This document shows positions 45,980-57,494 of a stretch of 64,000 bases of DNA, one piece after another. The stretch lies in assembly GCF_010015445.1 (NCBI RefSeq), contig NC_053120.1:2914464-2978463 (forward strand), given 5' to 3'. The stretch is from Perca fluviatilis (Eukaryota > Chordata > Actinopteri > Perciformes > Percidae). How positions within the stretch are numbered: the first letter of the stretch is position 1; each line of letters starts with the position of its first letter. The notes beneath the pieces are model-generated. The model ran no database searches, was not told where the DNA came from, and was given only the letters and a program-made list of their open reading frames with translations. A program made the position numbers and the translations under genes.

Positions 45980-47371
45980 CTACGTACGAACTGAACTGAG
46001 GGGCCCATGCAGGATGTGGACCCAGTCTTCGTCGCTCTCTGTGTCTGATGTCACTCCGCCTGCCTCCTTCGTCACTGACACAGCTCTAGACAGGAGGTCG
46101 GCCACCGTGTTGGCCCGTCCAGGCATAAACTCCAGACTGAAGTTGTATTGGTTCAGCCTGTCAGCCCACCTCAGCAGTCTCATGGGCCGGTGCCCCGAGC
46201 CTTGAGTCGCCAGCAGTGACGTCAGTGCTTGGTGGTCCGTGCGGATGGTGAAAGGCCTCCCGTATAGGTAAACATGCCAGCGTTCGCACGCCCACAGGCA
46301 GGCCAGGGCCTCCCTCTCCCCTACCGAATACTTCTGCTCTGCTGGAGTAAGTGCCCGTGAGGCAAAAGCCACCGGGCGTTCCACCCCCTCCTGAGTCTGG
46401 GAGAGCACAGCGCCTAGCGCCACCCCGGAAGCGTCACAGGTGACCATGGTGGGTGCGGTCAAGCTGAAATGGGTCAGTGTAGGCGGGGACGTGAGCTGCC
46501 GTTTGATGATGCGCACGGCTTCGTGGCAGGCCGGGGTCCATTCCCATGTAACATCCTTCCTGAGCAGCCGGCGCAGGGGGGCCGTTGAGTCAGAGTAGTG
46601 TGGCATGAATCTGAGGTAGTAGGCGGCCATCCCCAGGAAGGAAGACAGCTGGGATGGCGCGCCCCGGGTCTGGCAGGGACAGAATGGCCTCGCGTGGGAC
46701 ATAATCGGGCGATGCCCTCCTTTGAGAGCCTGAAGCCCAGGAACTCAACCTCCTCAACCCCGAACATGCATTTCTCAGAGTTCAGTGTGACCCCATGCTG
46801 TTCGAACCCGGACGAAGACCTGCTCCAGGCGGCATCACGCGCATGCGGTGGAGGGGGCATGCACCACCACATCATCCAGGTAGATGGAGATGCCCTGGAT
46901 ACCTGCCAGTATGAGTGACATTATCTTCTGAAAACAGCTCGGGGCTGATGAGAGTCCAAATGCCATGCGTTTAAATCTGAAGACCCCCACGCGCGTGACA
47001 AACGCTGTTCAGTCCATGCTGGCAGGAGCCAGAGGGACCTGCAGGTAGTCGCGTGCGAAGTCCATCTTACTGAAAACAGTGGAGCCGTGGAAATGGCTAG
47101 TGAGCTCCTCAGCCGTAGGTAGGGGGTACTTATCAGGGATGATGGCTTTGTTCACATCCGTGAGGTCGACACAGAGTCGCAGTCCACCGCCCCTTCTCTT
47201 GGCTATCACCAGGTTAGACACCCACGGAGAGGCGTTGATGGGCTCTATGACGTCCTCCCTCCACCAGGCGATGCAGCTCTGCTTCCACAGCACATCGGAG
47301 AGCCAGGGGAATGCGCCGTAGGGGCTGGATAACAGGGCGGACTGATAGGTCAACAGTAGGCTGGTGTACAA
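45980..47371 (-). pseudogene. Ty3/gypsy reverse transcriptase and RNase H, interrupted
   Basis: Reading downstream: INASPWVSNLVIAKRRGGGL, LCVDLTDVNKAIIPDKYPLP and FSKMDFARDYLQVPL, then a stop. The catalytic ISIYLDDVVVHAP region at about 46860-46900 follows in a broken stretch. After another frame change come the thumb/connection (SSFLGMAAYYLRFMPHYS) and RNase H (MVTCDASGVALGAVLSQ, YSVGEREALACLWACERWHV, IRTDHQAL). Stops or shifts occur near 47010, 46850 and 46700. Confidence 0.88.
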
Positions 47372-47379
47372 ATCCAGTC

Positions 47380-47790
47380 AGCGCGGCCCAGCCCAGTGAA
47401 CAGTTGTGGGTAGCGGTCAGGCCAGGAGGCGGCGACCTGCAGGACATGCAGGCCCCTAGCATCACTCACAGTAAAACCCAGAGCAAGGAACAAGTCTAGG
47501 CCCATAATGTTGGCTCCCTTCCGGGGTGATGCAGAACTTGGTGGAAGGTGCACATTGTTGATCATATCTGACGGGGAGCGCGAGCCACACCCAGAGTGGA
47601 GATGGGGAAATGGCGTCTAGCCTAATAGGGTTTAGCCGCTGCTTCCAAAGGCACGTGACTGGAAAAAGCGGTCATATGTGCATTTGTTCAGGATTGACAC
47701 TTTTGCTCCTGTGTCCACGAGGAGTGGAATAAGAGCCGTGCCCACACGGCACGTGCAGAGCTTGAACGGGCTGTGAGGTCTGTACAGTGT
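47380..47790 (-). pseudogene. Ty3/gypsy protease region, degraded
   Basis: Lies between the CCHC knuckles and reverse transcriptase. The minus strand encodes a KSVNPEQMHI-like stretch but with frame breaks. A protease is expected here by gene order, but I could not confirm a complete active-site motif. Confidence 0.4.
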
Positions 47791-48622
47791 TTATGGGAAC
47801 AGCAGCAGTATCATGGCAAGCAGGAGAGGAGCGACAGCAGCGGCAAAATGGTTCAACTTGTTGCAGTTACGACAACGTTTCCCCTGGGCAGGACATGTCT
47901 GATCCCTGGTTGTATGTTTAGTGGAGCCACAGTTGCCACAGCTCTTGTGCCCACTCTTCCCGGGGCCCCTGTCCACTCTCTGTACATCCAAACTGTCACT
48001 CACCCTGTCAACCGTCTCTGCGGCTCTGTAGGCCGTGCTGAACTGACGGTGGTGGTGATGATGTCACAGGGTCGGTGCACAGCGCGGCCGAACCTCGCGC
48101 CTCCATCAGGGCCGTTTCCAACTGTTTTCCAATCACTAAAGCGTCCGCCAGTGTCGTGGAGTCTGGCTCTAGTAAAAGTCTCTCCCTCAGTTGGTTACAT
48201 GACGTTTTTTCTATTAACTGGTCAACTATAAGTCCATCCTCCAAAGCCCCAAAATCACAGAGTCTAGCCAGCTCACGTAATGCTGATAAATAGTGGGCAA
48301 CGCTCTCACCCGGCTTTTGGGTTCTCTGACGAAACTCAAAACGGTGCATCCGCCGGCTCCTTCCGGAGCTAAAGTGAGCCTTCAAGGCGGCCGTGGCTGT
48401 GACGTACTTATCATCCGCTAAGGTGAGCGTGGCGAAGATTCGCTGTCCCTCCTGCCCGAGACAATGGCGCAGGAGCGCGCACTTCCTCGCCTCCGCTAGG
48501 TCCGAGTGTCCCAAAGCCAGCAAATAATCCTCAAACGACGTCAGCCAGCGATCCCAGGGGACAGCGGGATCACCAGGAACAGGCAGGAAAGGTGGCGGTG
48601 GTGGTAAGACGAGTTCAGACAT
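47791..48622 (-). pseudogene. Ty3/gypsy gag with CCHC zinc knuckles, one frameshift
   Basis: The first frame (48008-48622, 204 codons) starts MSELVLPPPPPFLPVPGDPA. It contains the retrotransposon gag core (WDRWLTSFEDYLLALGHSD, then RTQKPGESVAHYLSALRELA). The second frame (47791-48003) has two knuckles, CGNCGSTKHTTRDQTCPAQG and then CRNCNKLNHFA. A single shift at about 48005 separates them. Confidence 0.85.
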
Positions 48623-48636
48623 CCTCGTTCGCCAAA

Positions 48637-48838
48637 TATTATGTTTGTGTTGGACTCAATAACCACACCGTGTAGCTCCGTTCATGTTTCGTTTACTGAA
48701 CTGCCGCCAACCTTACTTTTACGACCCTTGCCGTAAAACACTGCTGTAAGCCTTAAAGGCACAGTAACTTGTCACCTGCCGTGCATAACATAACAGAGTC
48801 CAACAGGACACAATACTGAACGTTTTACAGATATAACA
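48637..48838 (-). repeat. 5' LTR of the Ty3/gypsy element
   Basis: 202 bp, same sequence as 44379-44580. Gag starts about 15 bp inside it, so the leader and primer-binding site are unusually compressed. Confidence 0.93.
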
Positions 48839-48843
48839 CTCGG

Positions 48844-50398
48844 CTCCCCTTAATAAGACAGGGGCTCCCCTGAAAACGTGATTTATAAAATTTTGGGGGG
48901 TCTCTAAAAATATTAACAGTGTCATTTTGATGTGCAATTTCAGTTTTGTGTAATGTGATCATTGTGGATTATTATGTGCAAAACTGCAAAAATATTCATG
49001 CATGATGGCGATTTAAATTTAATTCACTTTAGATCACTATACATGCTATTCTCGTCATGAGCATCAAGGTGTGGTGGCACTGCGGTGCAAATTCAGATAT
49101 ATATTCAAATATATATAAACGCTGGAGGCTATTAATCGCCACGCAAAGTCCTTGAAATCCATTCTGCAGTAAGCATCATATAACCATGGCAAAAAGAAAG
49201 TTAATTTAAAAATTTAATTAATTTTGGTTTTACTAAGAAATTGTGTAGCGATGACGTTAATAGCACGACTGATTCACCTGCTGCAAGCCCTGTTGAAGAA
49301 ATAATGTCCTCTCTGGCTGAAGATGGAGGTCAGAGGCCGGTCCAACCTAACCCTTCTTGATCCTCTTTCCCGTTAAATTGGACAGCAGTGGAGAGACTGG
49401 AAGAGCCCATACACATGGCTGTTTGTTAAGGATGGAGGCTTGGGGTGCATCGCTAAGGTCTAATTGAACGGAGTAGTTGTGGTATTCTTCGGTAGCCTGA
49501 GTAACTTTAACTGTTGTTCATGTGAAATCTCAAAGACAGCCTGATGCTTTGTTTAGAGACTATTTCTGGCTGGCTGTTTGCTGTTTGATCTATCCCTGTC
49601 GATAAAGTATAATAGGGTAAATCCTGTATAGTGCATACACTTGTAGCTGTTATGTATCTTTGTAAGTCGCAAGCGCACGCCCCTCAGACTCGCTGTAATG
49701 TAAGGTCACGTTTCTTATCCCTTCACTAAAACTTGCTAACGTTAAAGCTACATTGTGTAAGAATTACTCCCATCTAGCGGTACACATAGCGAGCACATAT
49801 TTGTGAAAGAACAAAGTTTTTTTTTTGCTAAGAATCAACCCCAAAAATTACACAATGGAGGTTTAATATAGCGAGCAAACTGCGATGTTGACATTCAACT
49901 CACTACACATTGGCATAACACGTTTTAGTCATATGGCGTTTAATATGCAACGTGGCATCATGACTTTGCGTAAACATACACGCCACTTTCCTAAAGCCAA
50001 ATGGCGAGTTATCTGGACGCATTTTCAGCTCTCCACGTGTATGTCTACGCTGTATACAGCAGATGTAAACATACCCGCCACGTTGCGTGTTATTGCGAAA
50101 ATGCGACGTACTATCGCGAGAACGTCACACGTATGTGAAAAAAAAAATAAAATAAAAAAAATGGTTGGGTTTAGGAAAAGAACACAGGGAAAGGCTTTAG
50201 TAACACAAAAAAAGTGACAAAAACACAGAAAATAACGACAAAAACATGCTTAGGAAAACAATAAACGGTTGGGTTTAGGAAAGAAGCATGGGGGGGGGGG
50301 GAGGCTTAAAAAAAAAAAGAAAACGGCTGAAAATCACCACACGCAGGACGCGAACCCGGCTTACAGACTTGGAACTGCAGCCTGAATACTGAGGGGTT

Positions 50399-50401
<3 letters not shown>
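48844..50401. other. AT-rich spacer, possible hAT remnant
   Basis: 49380-49445 in one frame reads WRDWKSPYTWLFVKDGGLGC, similar in layout to a TTF/BED-type zinc finger, but there are stops on both sides. 50160-50290 repeats GGTTGGGTTTAGGAAA twice. No intact gene is seen. Confidence 0.35.

Positions 50402-50442
<41 letters not shown>
50402..50442. repeat. CA microsatellite
   Basis: (AC)20 tract after GGGGTTAAACAC. Confidence 0.97.
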
Positions 50443-50444
<2 letters not shown>

Positions 50445-51610
50445 TCAAGTTTGTTTAAGACACATTTTTTTCGATGAGTTTGTTTTTTCGCGACTTTTTG
50501 TGACGCGACTTAAAAAAGAAAAAAAAAAAACTATTTTTGTCATGTTTTCACGTTTATTAAAATTTTTTGCATGTATGGTTAAATATGTACTCCTAAAAGC
50601 AAAACTCTTATGTGTACCACTTACTACGTAACAGGATCCCACGGGGAAGCAGATGTAAACTAACTGGAATCGTGGAACTTGCTGAGAGAGATAACTGACC
50701 TAATACATATTAGATAACATATCTACAGTCTCACAGGATTACATTCCCATTTGCCTATACTGGCCCATCATATCTACATGAACAAGAGTCATGTTGTGTC
50801 TTATCCTAGTATTTCTGGGTCACGTGTAGTCTGTTCTGTCCTTTTTTTGCATCTTTTTTGAACGTTTTTGTGGCATTTTTACGTGATTTTTGACATTTTT
50901 AAACCATAATTTTGCACCAATTTCTGACATTTTAGAGACCAAACAACTAATGAAGCTCAGCGCAAATTCTTTCAGGAAGACGTCATTACCCCAATCACTA
51001 CTCCATTCTTAAATCAAATCAGCTGTTCAAGAAGTGACGTGTCAGTTAAACCAATCAGACTCGACCACGAGATTCAAGGGCCAATCACAGCCTTACAACT
51101 CTGCTTTAAATCTGTTCTCTCCCTGTGCTGTCAGCTGTCGTTTCAGGCAAAGCTCTCGTCCCTCCTCCTCCCCTGCCTCCTCCGGTCGTTGGGTTTCTCC
51201 GGCTGACCGCTCCGTTGCCTCTTCGGTCCGGTCTCTGGTCTCTTCGCCGCCGCCACCAGTGTCTGGGCTCCATCGGGGGGTTATGTTCCTGTTCCCTACC
51301 CCTTTAAGAAGATTAATTCGATGGGAGTCCTATCTCCAAAAGACTTTGTACATTCAATATCATACAGTTGTATAATAAATATTTTTGCATATCTGCAAAC
51401 GAAGTCTCTCCTGATTGAAATCCATTCATTCAGAAAATAATCCACGATGAAAATAATCATTCAGTTGCAGCTCTAAACCGAACCTTTAAAATGTAGATCT
51501 GAGTTTATAGACGACATGAAGAGGAAGATGCAGATATTCACCTTTGTTTTTAATAACAAAAATACTTTTTCATTTCATTGTCTAACTCGTCAGCGATTCA
51601 CCGACTGACC
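50443..51610. other. Dispersed repeats and possible solo LTR
   Basis: 50640-50700 and 50760-50945 belong to families seen near 8480 and 15285. 51280-51400 (TGTTCCTGTTCCC ... AATAAATATTTTT) could be the end of a solo LTR, but no matching partner or target duplication is seen. Confidence 0.35.
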
Positions 51611-51617
51611 AAAGGAA

Positions 51618-51745
51618 CAACAGATTCAAACAGAAAGATTCAAACAGAAAGATTCAAACAGAAAGATTCAAACAGAAAGATTCAAACAGAAAGATTCAAA
51701 CAGAAAGATTCAAACAGAAAGATTCAAACAGAAAGATTCAAACGT
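51618..51745. repeat. 14-bp minisatellite, about 9 copies
   Basis: Unit GATTCAAACAGAAA in tandem, with the last copy changing to GATTCAAACGTCTC. Confidence 0.95.
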
Positions 51746-52254
51746 CTCTCTGTGTGTCTGAAAACAAAACGCTCTCTACGTGCTTTACCATCGACAGACT
51801 CCAGCAGGAAAAGATTCAACTTACAACTCATAACATCATGTCTGAAAATATACAAATTAAATGTCCAAGTGCTCTTTGGAAGGAAACAAAAGGAGAATCT
51901 TCCCGGCTGCATCTCGTCCCATTATTCTCTCGGTCTGTGAAGCAACAAAAATAAAACATAGAAGACGACGGAGGTTTCTTGTTCCTGTGGTGGAGAAAGA
52001 AGAGTTTCTTTGTTATTCTTCGGAGTAACTTTACATGCTCAAACCTGTACTTTCTGATCATCTGTCCCTGTTGGAGCGAACCAGACCACGGCCCAGTTTG
52101 ATCCGGACCATGACCGCCTCTTTTCATTTGACCAAATCTCAGCTGTTTGTAGTTTTAAGTTCGGATCAAAGTGAAAAGTCCAAAGACCAAACGAGGTCGG
52201 TGTGAAAGGACCCTCAAGTTCTTCAGTTCGCTCGCACAGTAGCCAAAACTAGTC

Positions 52255-52480
52255 TCTCATGGCCAGACCTTCCTCCACAGCGCTGCGGAGGAAGGTCTGG
52301 CTAGACCACACAGCATTCCTGGATGGGAGAAAAACTTGATCTGGTTTATTGGCATTTCTTTAAACCAATCACAATCGTCGTGGGCGGGGCTAAGCTCCGG
52401 ACGGAGCCACGGTGCCTCTGCTAAATAGTCTCGGGAAGAAACTGGTTTTGGTGGAACATGTGGACGTTCAGAAGTAGTTT
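52255..52480. repeat. MITE-like repeat with palindromic end
   Basis: GGCCAGACCTTCCTCC faces GGAGGAAGGTCTGGC at 52260-52302. The rest is the inverse of 18601-18800. It is followed by GACAGACAGACAGAC and repeated TCTAGCTAGCTGT motifs (52505-52605). Confidence 0.7.
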
Positions 52481-52525
52481 TAGTCGTGCAACAGAAAACT
52501 CTAGACAGATAGTCTAGCTAGCTGT

Positions 52526-52559
<34 letters not shown>

Positions 52560-53127
52560 AGCTAGCTGTTAGACAGACAGACAGATAGTCTAGCTAGCTG
52601 TCTGGATTTCATTCTGTGTCACATGGCCATAAAAGTCTAGACCATATTATGTCTTATATTTGGGCCATTCTGCTAAATCAGCTGTTGTTGAAGTTGAATT
52701 TACACATTAAATATATAAATGTACTGTTAATGTAGTATTTAAAAGGAGTATTCCAGTAAGGCTCCATCTCCATCGCCACGTTCTGGTTTTTAAGTGTTTG
52801 AGTTTAGAGCCCAAAGTGATCTCGCTGCACCAAGAGTTTTTATCTCCAGTAGAAGAACTGATCTCTGTTTAAACTAACTCGCCCAAACCTCATATCTCAT
52901 CAACAGGAGGCAGCGGGGAGACTCCGCCCACTGCTGGTAGTTGCCACGGTAACGTTAGTAGCTTTAAGTCTCAGAGAACGAGACGTCGTGACCGATGAGA
53001 ACCAATCAGGACGGAGAAACGATGGCGTCAGTGTCGGCGTTGCCAAAGGTCTCCGTTTGCGCAACCCTGCAGATTCAGAACCAAAACGGGTCAGAAGTGT
53101 TTACTAATGTCTCCGGTTTAGGGGCTC

Positions 53128-53492
53128 GGAAACACCAGAGCAGGGGGAATGAGAGGGGGAAACACCAGAGCAGGGGGAATGAGAGGGGGAAACACCAGAG
53201 CAGGGGGAATGAGAGGGGGGAAACACCAGAGCAGGGGGAATGAGAGGGGGAAACACCAGAGCAGGGGAATGAGAGGGGAAACACCAGCAGGGGGGAATGA
53301 GAGGGGGAAACACCAGAGCAGGGGGAATGAGAGGGGGAAACACCAGAGCAGGGGGAATGAGAGGGGGAAACACCAGAGCAGGGGGAAAGAGGGGGGAAAC
53401 ACCAGAGCAGGGGGAATGAGAGGGGGGAAACCCCAGAGCAGGGGGAATGAGAGGGGGAAACACCAGAGCAGGGGGAATGAGAGGGGAAAACG
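53128..53492. repeat. 30-bp G-rich minisatellite, about 12 copies
   Basis: Unit GGGGGAAACACCAGAGCAGG plus GGGAATGAGA, with copies of 28-31 bp. Purine-rich on the plus strand. The array lies about 130 bp downstream of the last smn1 coding exon (minus-strand sense), probably in its last intron or 3' region. Confidence 0.95.
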
Positions 53493-53620
53493 TAGCAGCT
53501 TTTTAAACCAAACCAGGTAGTGGTGTAAATGTAGCCTAATTCTGTGTGTCTCTTACACTAAGACAGTTCCATTGTGAGCAGGGGGGGGGAGGTATCCTGA
53601 CAGGTGGGTTCAGGTCTTAC

Positions 53621-53657
53621 CTCAGTCTTTGGAGCTGGACTGGAAGCCCTGCTGAGC
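53621..53657 (-). CDS. smn1: smn1: last coding exon (exon 7 equivalent)
   Basis: 37-nt exon after acceptor GATGTGTTTCAG. It encodes AQQGFQSSSKD and a stop, with a donor (TGAG/GTAAGA) one base after the stop. Human SMN exon 7 has the same plan: a short tail after the YG box, a stop near the exon end and a further non-coding exon. Phase 0 matches the exon at 56881-57024. The sequence is too short to stand alone; the call rests on position, splice sites and phase. Confidence 0.6.
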
Positions 53658-55401
53658 CTGAAACACATCAACACAATTCACTTCAGACTCCCAGAGAAAC
53701 TCCTCCGCTCAGCAACTAACTACCGTCACGTCAGAAGGTCTAAAATACTTCAGAACTTAAAGGCGCCAAAAACGTCACATAAAGCAATATCAATTTTGAA
53801 AAAAAAAAAAGGGACCCAAACGTTGAAAAGAACAAAAAAAAGTAGGAAAAAATCAGCTAAAAGGTTGAGATAGGGACAACAAACTAACCCTAACCCTAAC
53901 AGGTGTTTGTTTTGTTTTCACGGTTGACAGGAAGACAACACAAGGGTTAAAGTATCGGCACCGTTTTAACCCTTGTGTTTGTTTTTGCTTTTTCCAACGT
54001 TTTAAATTGTTACATTTTTCACATTTTCTGCTCTTATTTCTACGTCCCATATTTTCTGATATGAAACTAAAATTGAAAACGGGACCCGAAGTCAACACAA
54101 GGGTTAAACGTACTGTTTTAGCATCGGTGTGGGAAAGGAAAGCCACCCCTACTGTTGACTGCTGATGACTGGAGGATGTAAACCTGTTACTGACTGCAGT
54201 GACCTCAGTGGCTGAGTTGATTTGGTTTAGACGCATGTAGTAAATGACCAATAACATCATTTATCTCTTAATGTTTGTAACATAACAAAATACAAAAAAT
54301 ACTGAAAACGAGTCTTTCTAAAAACGGCCAGAGCGTTTGCACGTAAACTGAGACAAACGGAGGTTTAGGCAGCCGAGTGAGAGAAAGAGGAAGTGATTGG
54401 CTGCTGTTGTTGCTATTTTGGGGATTCTGATTGGCTAACGTGGGCTTGAGCTTCTCATTTACACCGCCACCTACAGATCTGGCGTGCTCTTGAAGGTATT
54501 AACGGGATATATATACACGGGTACGTGTAAACGAACGCTTTTCTGTAAACTGACGGCTGTGCACGAGGTTATTTTTGAAAACGGAGAGGTTGAAATGTCC
54601 GTTGATGAAAATAGCCGGCCACGTGGAAACGTAGCATTTAACTAACATCATAAAGTATGATCTTTTTTACTTTGAACAATGACAGAGCTATAGTTGACCA
54701 ATCTTCTGGGGTGTCTTCTTAGCTGCATATTTCTTTCTTTCTTTTGTTTGTAAAGCGTCTTTGAGTTCCATGTATTTGGGCTTCTGGTTTTTTGTACAAA
54801 ACTGGAATTAGGGTCTGGCTGAAAAGGGCTCGTGAAGGAATAGTGTAACGGAGCTCAATTACTTTAACCATGTTCCTAAAACCTGTGTTTTCCACTACAG
54901 AGTAGGGTCTCATATCAGCAGCTATAAATATACCACGGTGATGCTGTTTGAGTCAGATGGAAATTGCTGCTTAAATGCTGCGGGGATAGTTTATAGCGTG
55001 TGTGTTGCTTCTTGTTTTAGTGTAGTCCCAGTTATTGACACACTGAGGTGATGTCAGTGTAAATGAGCTGACATGTTTGTAGTATTCCCACTGGTGTAGT
55101 CTATTCTCGTGTAGCAGATGCGACATACCGTTGTTGTTTTCATCCACCACTCTCTTGCCATCACCCTCATAACTTACTAATAGTCACATTAACGTTACTA
55201 GGCATATTACAACGAGCTAGCTCAGCACAGCATGCCTGACTGGAGTAGAGTGGTTTTATTTGGGAGTGGGAAGGGCAGAGAGCGTTATGTTGTTTGGGCA
55301 GCCTTGTTGAGTGCAGCGGCACTGAGAAGATTATATTTCACGCAATTTTATTTCATTTTCTAAATGAAATAGGATTAGTCCAACAAATCGTTCGGTTTGT
55401 A
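53658..55401. other. smn1 intron 6 equivalent, no other gene
   Basis: 53870-53905 has CTAACCCTAACCCTAAC telomere-like repeats. AACCCTTGTGTT motifs recur at 53940-54110. Otherwise nothing is recognised. Confidence 0.45.
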
Positions 55402-55409
55402 ATGCGTAC

Positions 55410-56570
55410 TAGGCCTGCACGATTCAGGGAAAAATATGAATCAGGATTTTTTAGCTTTTTAGAATTGGTATCACGATTCTCTGCCACGATTTGTTTCTCA
55501 CAAAGTGTAATGTTCATTGCACACATGAACCATGAAATAAACAAAACAAATTAGCAGTACCAAACATAAGATTTATTTTGGCACCTAGAGCACATTGGTC
55601 ATTGATCACCACAAGCCTGTAAACACAGAGGCTTCAATGGATACAGAAAATAAAGTACATACTGGCCATTTAAGTCCAGTAGGCTACCAGAAATAGTGAC
55701 ATATAACACATAGAACTAAATATGGCCCTGATACAGGCTCTTTCTGGACTAAATATGGCCCTGATACAGGCTCTATCTGGACTAAATATGGCCCTGATAC
55801 AGGCTCTATCTGAACTAAATATGGCCCTGATACAGGCTCTATCTGAACTAAATATGGCCCTGATACAGGCTCTATCTGGACTAAATATGGCCCTGATACA
55901 GGCTCTATCTGGATTAAATATGGCCCTGATACAGGCTCAATCTGGACTAAATATGGCCCTGATACAGGCTCTATCTGAACTAAATATGGCCCTGATACAG
56001 GCTCTATCTGGACTAAATACGGCCCTGATACAGGCTCTATCTGGACTAAATATGGCCCTGATACAGGCTCTATCTGGACTAAATATGGCCCTGATACAGG
56101 CTCTATCTGGACTAAATATGGCCCTGATACAGGCTCTATCTGGACTAAATATGGCCCTGATACAGGCTCTATCTGGACTAAATATGGCTCTATCTGGACT
56201 AAATACGGCCCTGATACAGGCTCTATCTGGACTAAATACGGCCCTGATACAGGCTCTATCTGGATTAAATATGGCCCTGATACAGGCTCTATCTGAACTA
56301 AATACGGCCCTGATACAGGCTCTATCTGGACTAAATATGGCCCTGATACAGGCTCTATCTGGACTAAATATGGCCCTGATACAGGCTCTATCTGAACTAA
56401 ATACGGCCCTGATACAGGCTCTATCTGGACTAAATATGGCCCTGATACAGGCTCTGTCTGGACTCCTTAAACATGTCTTTACATCATTAAAACATGTCAA
56501 TGTCAATAAATTCAATCGTGAACGGGTGAATCGAGATTGCGATTTTATAACGATTTATTGTGCAGGCCTA
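55410..56570. mobile_element. hAT-type MITE carrying a minisatellite; target duplication ATGCGTAC
   Basis: Perfect ATGCGTAC stands at 55402-55409 and 56571-56578. The ends are TAGGCCTGCACGATT and (inverted) TAGGCCTGCACAATAAATCG. No transposase is present. About two thirds of its length is a 33-bp tandem array. Confidence 0.88.
55715..56468. repeat. 33-bp minisatellite, about 23 copies
   Basis: Unit GACTAAATATGGCCCTGATA plus CAGGCTCTATCTG. One copy is shortened at about 56185. Because 33 is a multiple of 3, reading frames stay open: MALIQALSGLN repeats forward and SPDRACIRAIF in reverse. These open frames are a by-product of the repeat, not evidence of a gene. Confidence 0.95.
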
Positions 56571-56880
56571 ATGCGTACCTAATAAAAAGACTTGTACCGA
56601 ACGGTTCAATACGAATACATATATCGTTACACCCTTAAGGAAAACCTAACATGCATCTACCGCACGAGTCTAAAACAAATCAACTATGCAACCGGGGTGG
56701 CTCTCTTCTGAATGGCAAAGGGGTCACTACACTAGAGGCAAAAAACTGTCTGCCTCTCCATTCATGCAACAGTTACCTCTTGGTTAGGACACCTGTAGTT
56801 GACAGTGAAGCGCTGCCCCGAGTGACGGGAGGTTGAAACCAATCAAAACCAAAACAAACCAAAATGGCTGTAACACTGAC

Positions 56881-57024
56881 CATGTAGCTGCCGGTGTGGA
56901 AGCCACACATGTACCACAGCATCAACATGCTGGAGGAGGCGTCCACGGCCGCAGAGCTCGACTCTTTCCCACCAAACACCCACAGAGGAGGAGGAGGAGG
57001 AGGAGGGATGAAGGCCACAGCATC
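56881..57024 (-). CDS. smn1: smn1: YG-box exon (exon 6 equivalent)
   Basis: 144-nt exon, phase 0 at both ends. The acceptor is CCCTCTCCAG before 57024 and the donor is CATG/GTCAGT after 56881. It encodes DAVAFIPPPPPPPLWVFGGK and then ESSSAAVDASSSMLMLWYMC and GFHTGSYM. A polyproline run followed by SML..WYM.G.HTG.YM is the self-oligomerisation YG box of the survival motor neuron protein, which assembles Sm rings on snRNAs in the cytoplasm and Cajal bodies. The usual tyrosine of SGYHTG is Phe here. Profilin-binding polyproline is retained. Confidence 0.85.
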
Positions 57025-57486
57025 CTGGAGAGGGACACACAATCCAAATCAGAAAACATCATTAATCCCCTCAGGGAAACAGTTTAGTTGCAGTTGCTTA
57101 CAGTCAAATTCAAGGTAAAAGAAGAGTAAGGAAAGAGCGAATCAACCAGTGTGTAAAGTAACATAGCTCCAGTAAGAAATTAAAAGGTTAAGCACAAGTA
57201 AAGGGAGATTAGGTTACAAAGATTGTTTCTGAAACAATGGATTGTACAAATTATATTGTAGTGTTGTCAACATAAATAAAGTGCAGTTTCAACATAGAAA
57301 TAGCAGGAACCTAAAGAAGCAGGGTGCGATTTGCCTGTATTTTAAACTAAGCGAAGCGCTGTAATGTGAACACATAGTGCCATAGAAGGGTCAAATCAGA
57401 GCAGCAGTTGCTGGTTGGATTTGGTTGTTCCAGAGCTCCAGGACGCCGGCTACCACCGGCAGTTGTTTAGCCGCCAACAGGTGACT
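57025..57486. other. smn1 intron sequence
   Basis: No exon is seen. 57446-57494 (CAGTTGTTTAGCCGCCAA) is repeated at 57899-57950, on the other side of a MITE. Confidence 0.5.
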
Positions 57487-57494
57487 GTGAGCCG

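Larger units (their letters stand above)
44379..48838 (-). mobile_element. Ty3/gypsy LTR retrotransposon
   Basis: The element is 4460 bp, flanked by the 5-bp duplication CTCGG (44374-44378 and 48839-48843). Two 202-bp LTRs read the same by eye. Gene order on the minus strand is gag with CCHC knuckles, protease region, reverse transcriptase, RNase H and integrase, which is the Ty3/gypsy order. No envelope-like ORF is seen. All long genes are split by frameshifts or stops. Confidence 0.95.

Noticed and set aside
49380..49445. WRDWKSPYTWLFVKDGGLGC as a hAT zinc finger gene
   Set aside because: Single short stretch with stops on both sides; noted only as a possible remnant.
53149..53520. Long open frames in several frames across the 30-bp array
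   Set aside because: By-product of a unit length divisible by three; low-complexity RGKHQSRGNE repeats.
55722..56582. 286-codon open frame MALIQALSGLN repeats (and a reverse frame SPDRACIRAIF)
   Set aside because: The frame is open only because the minisatellite unit is 33 bp. It lies inside a MITE and has no start context, splice sites or conserved domain.
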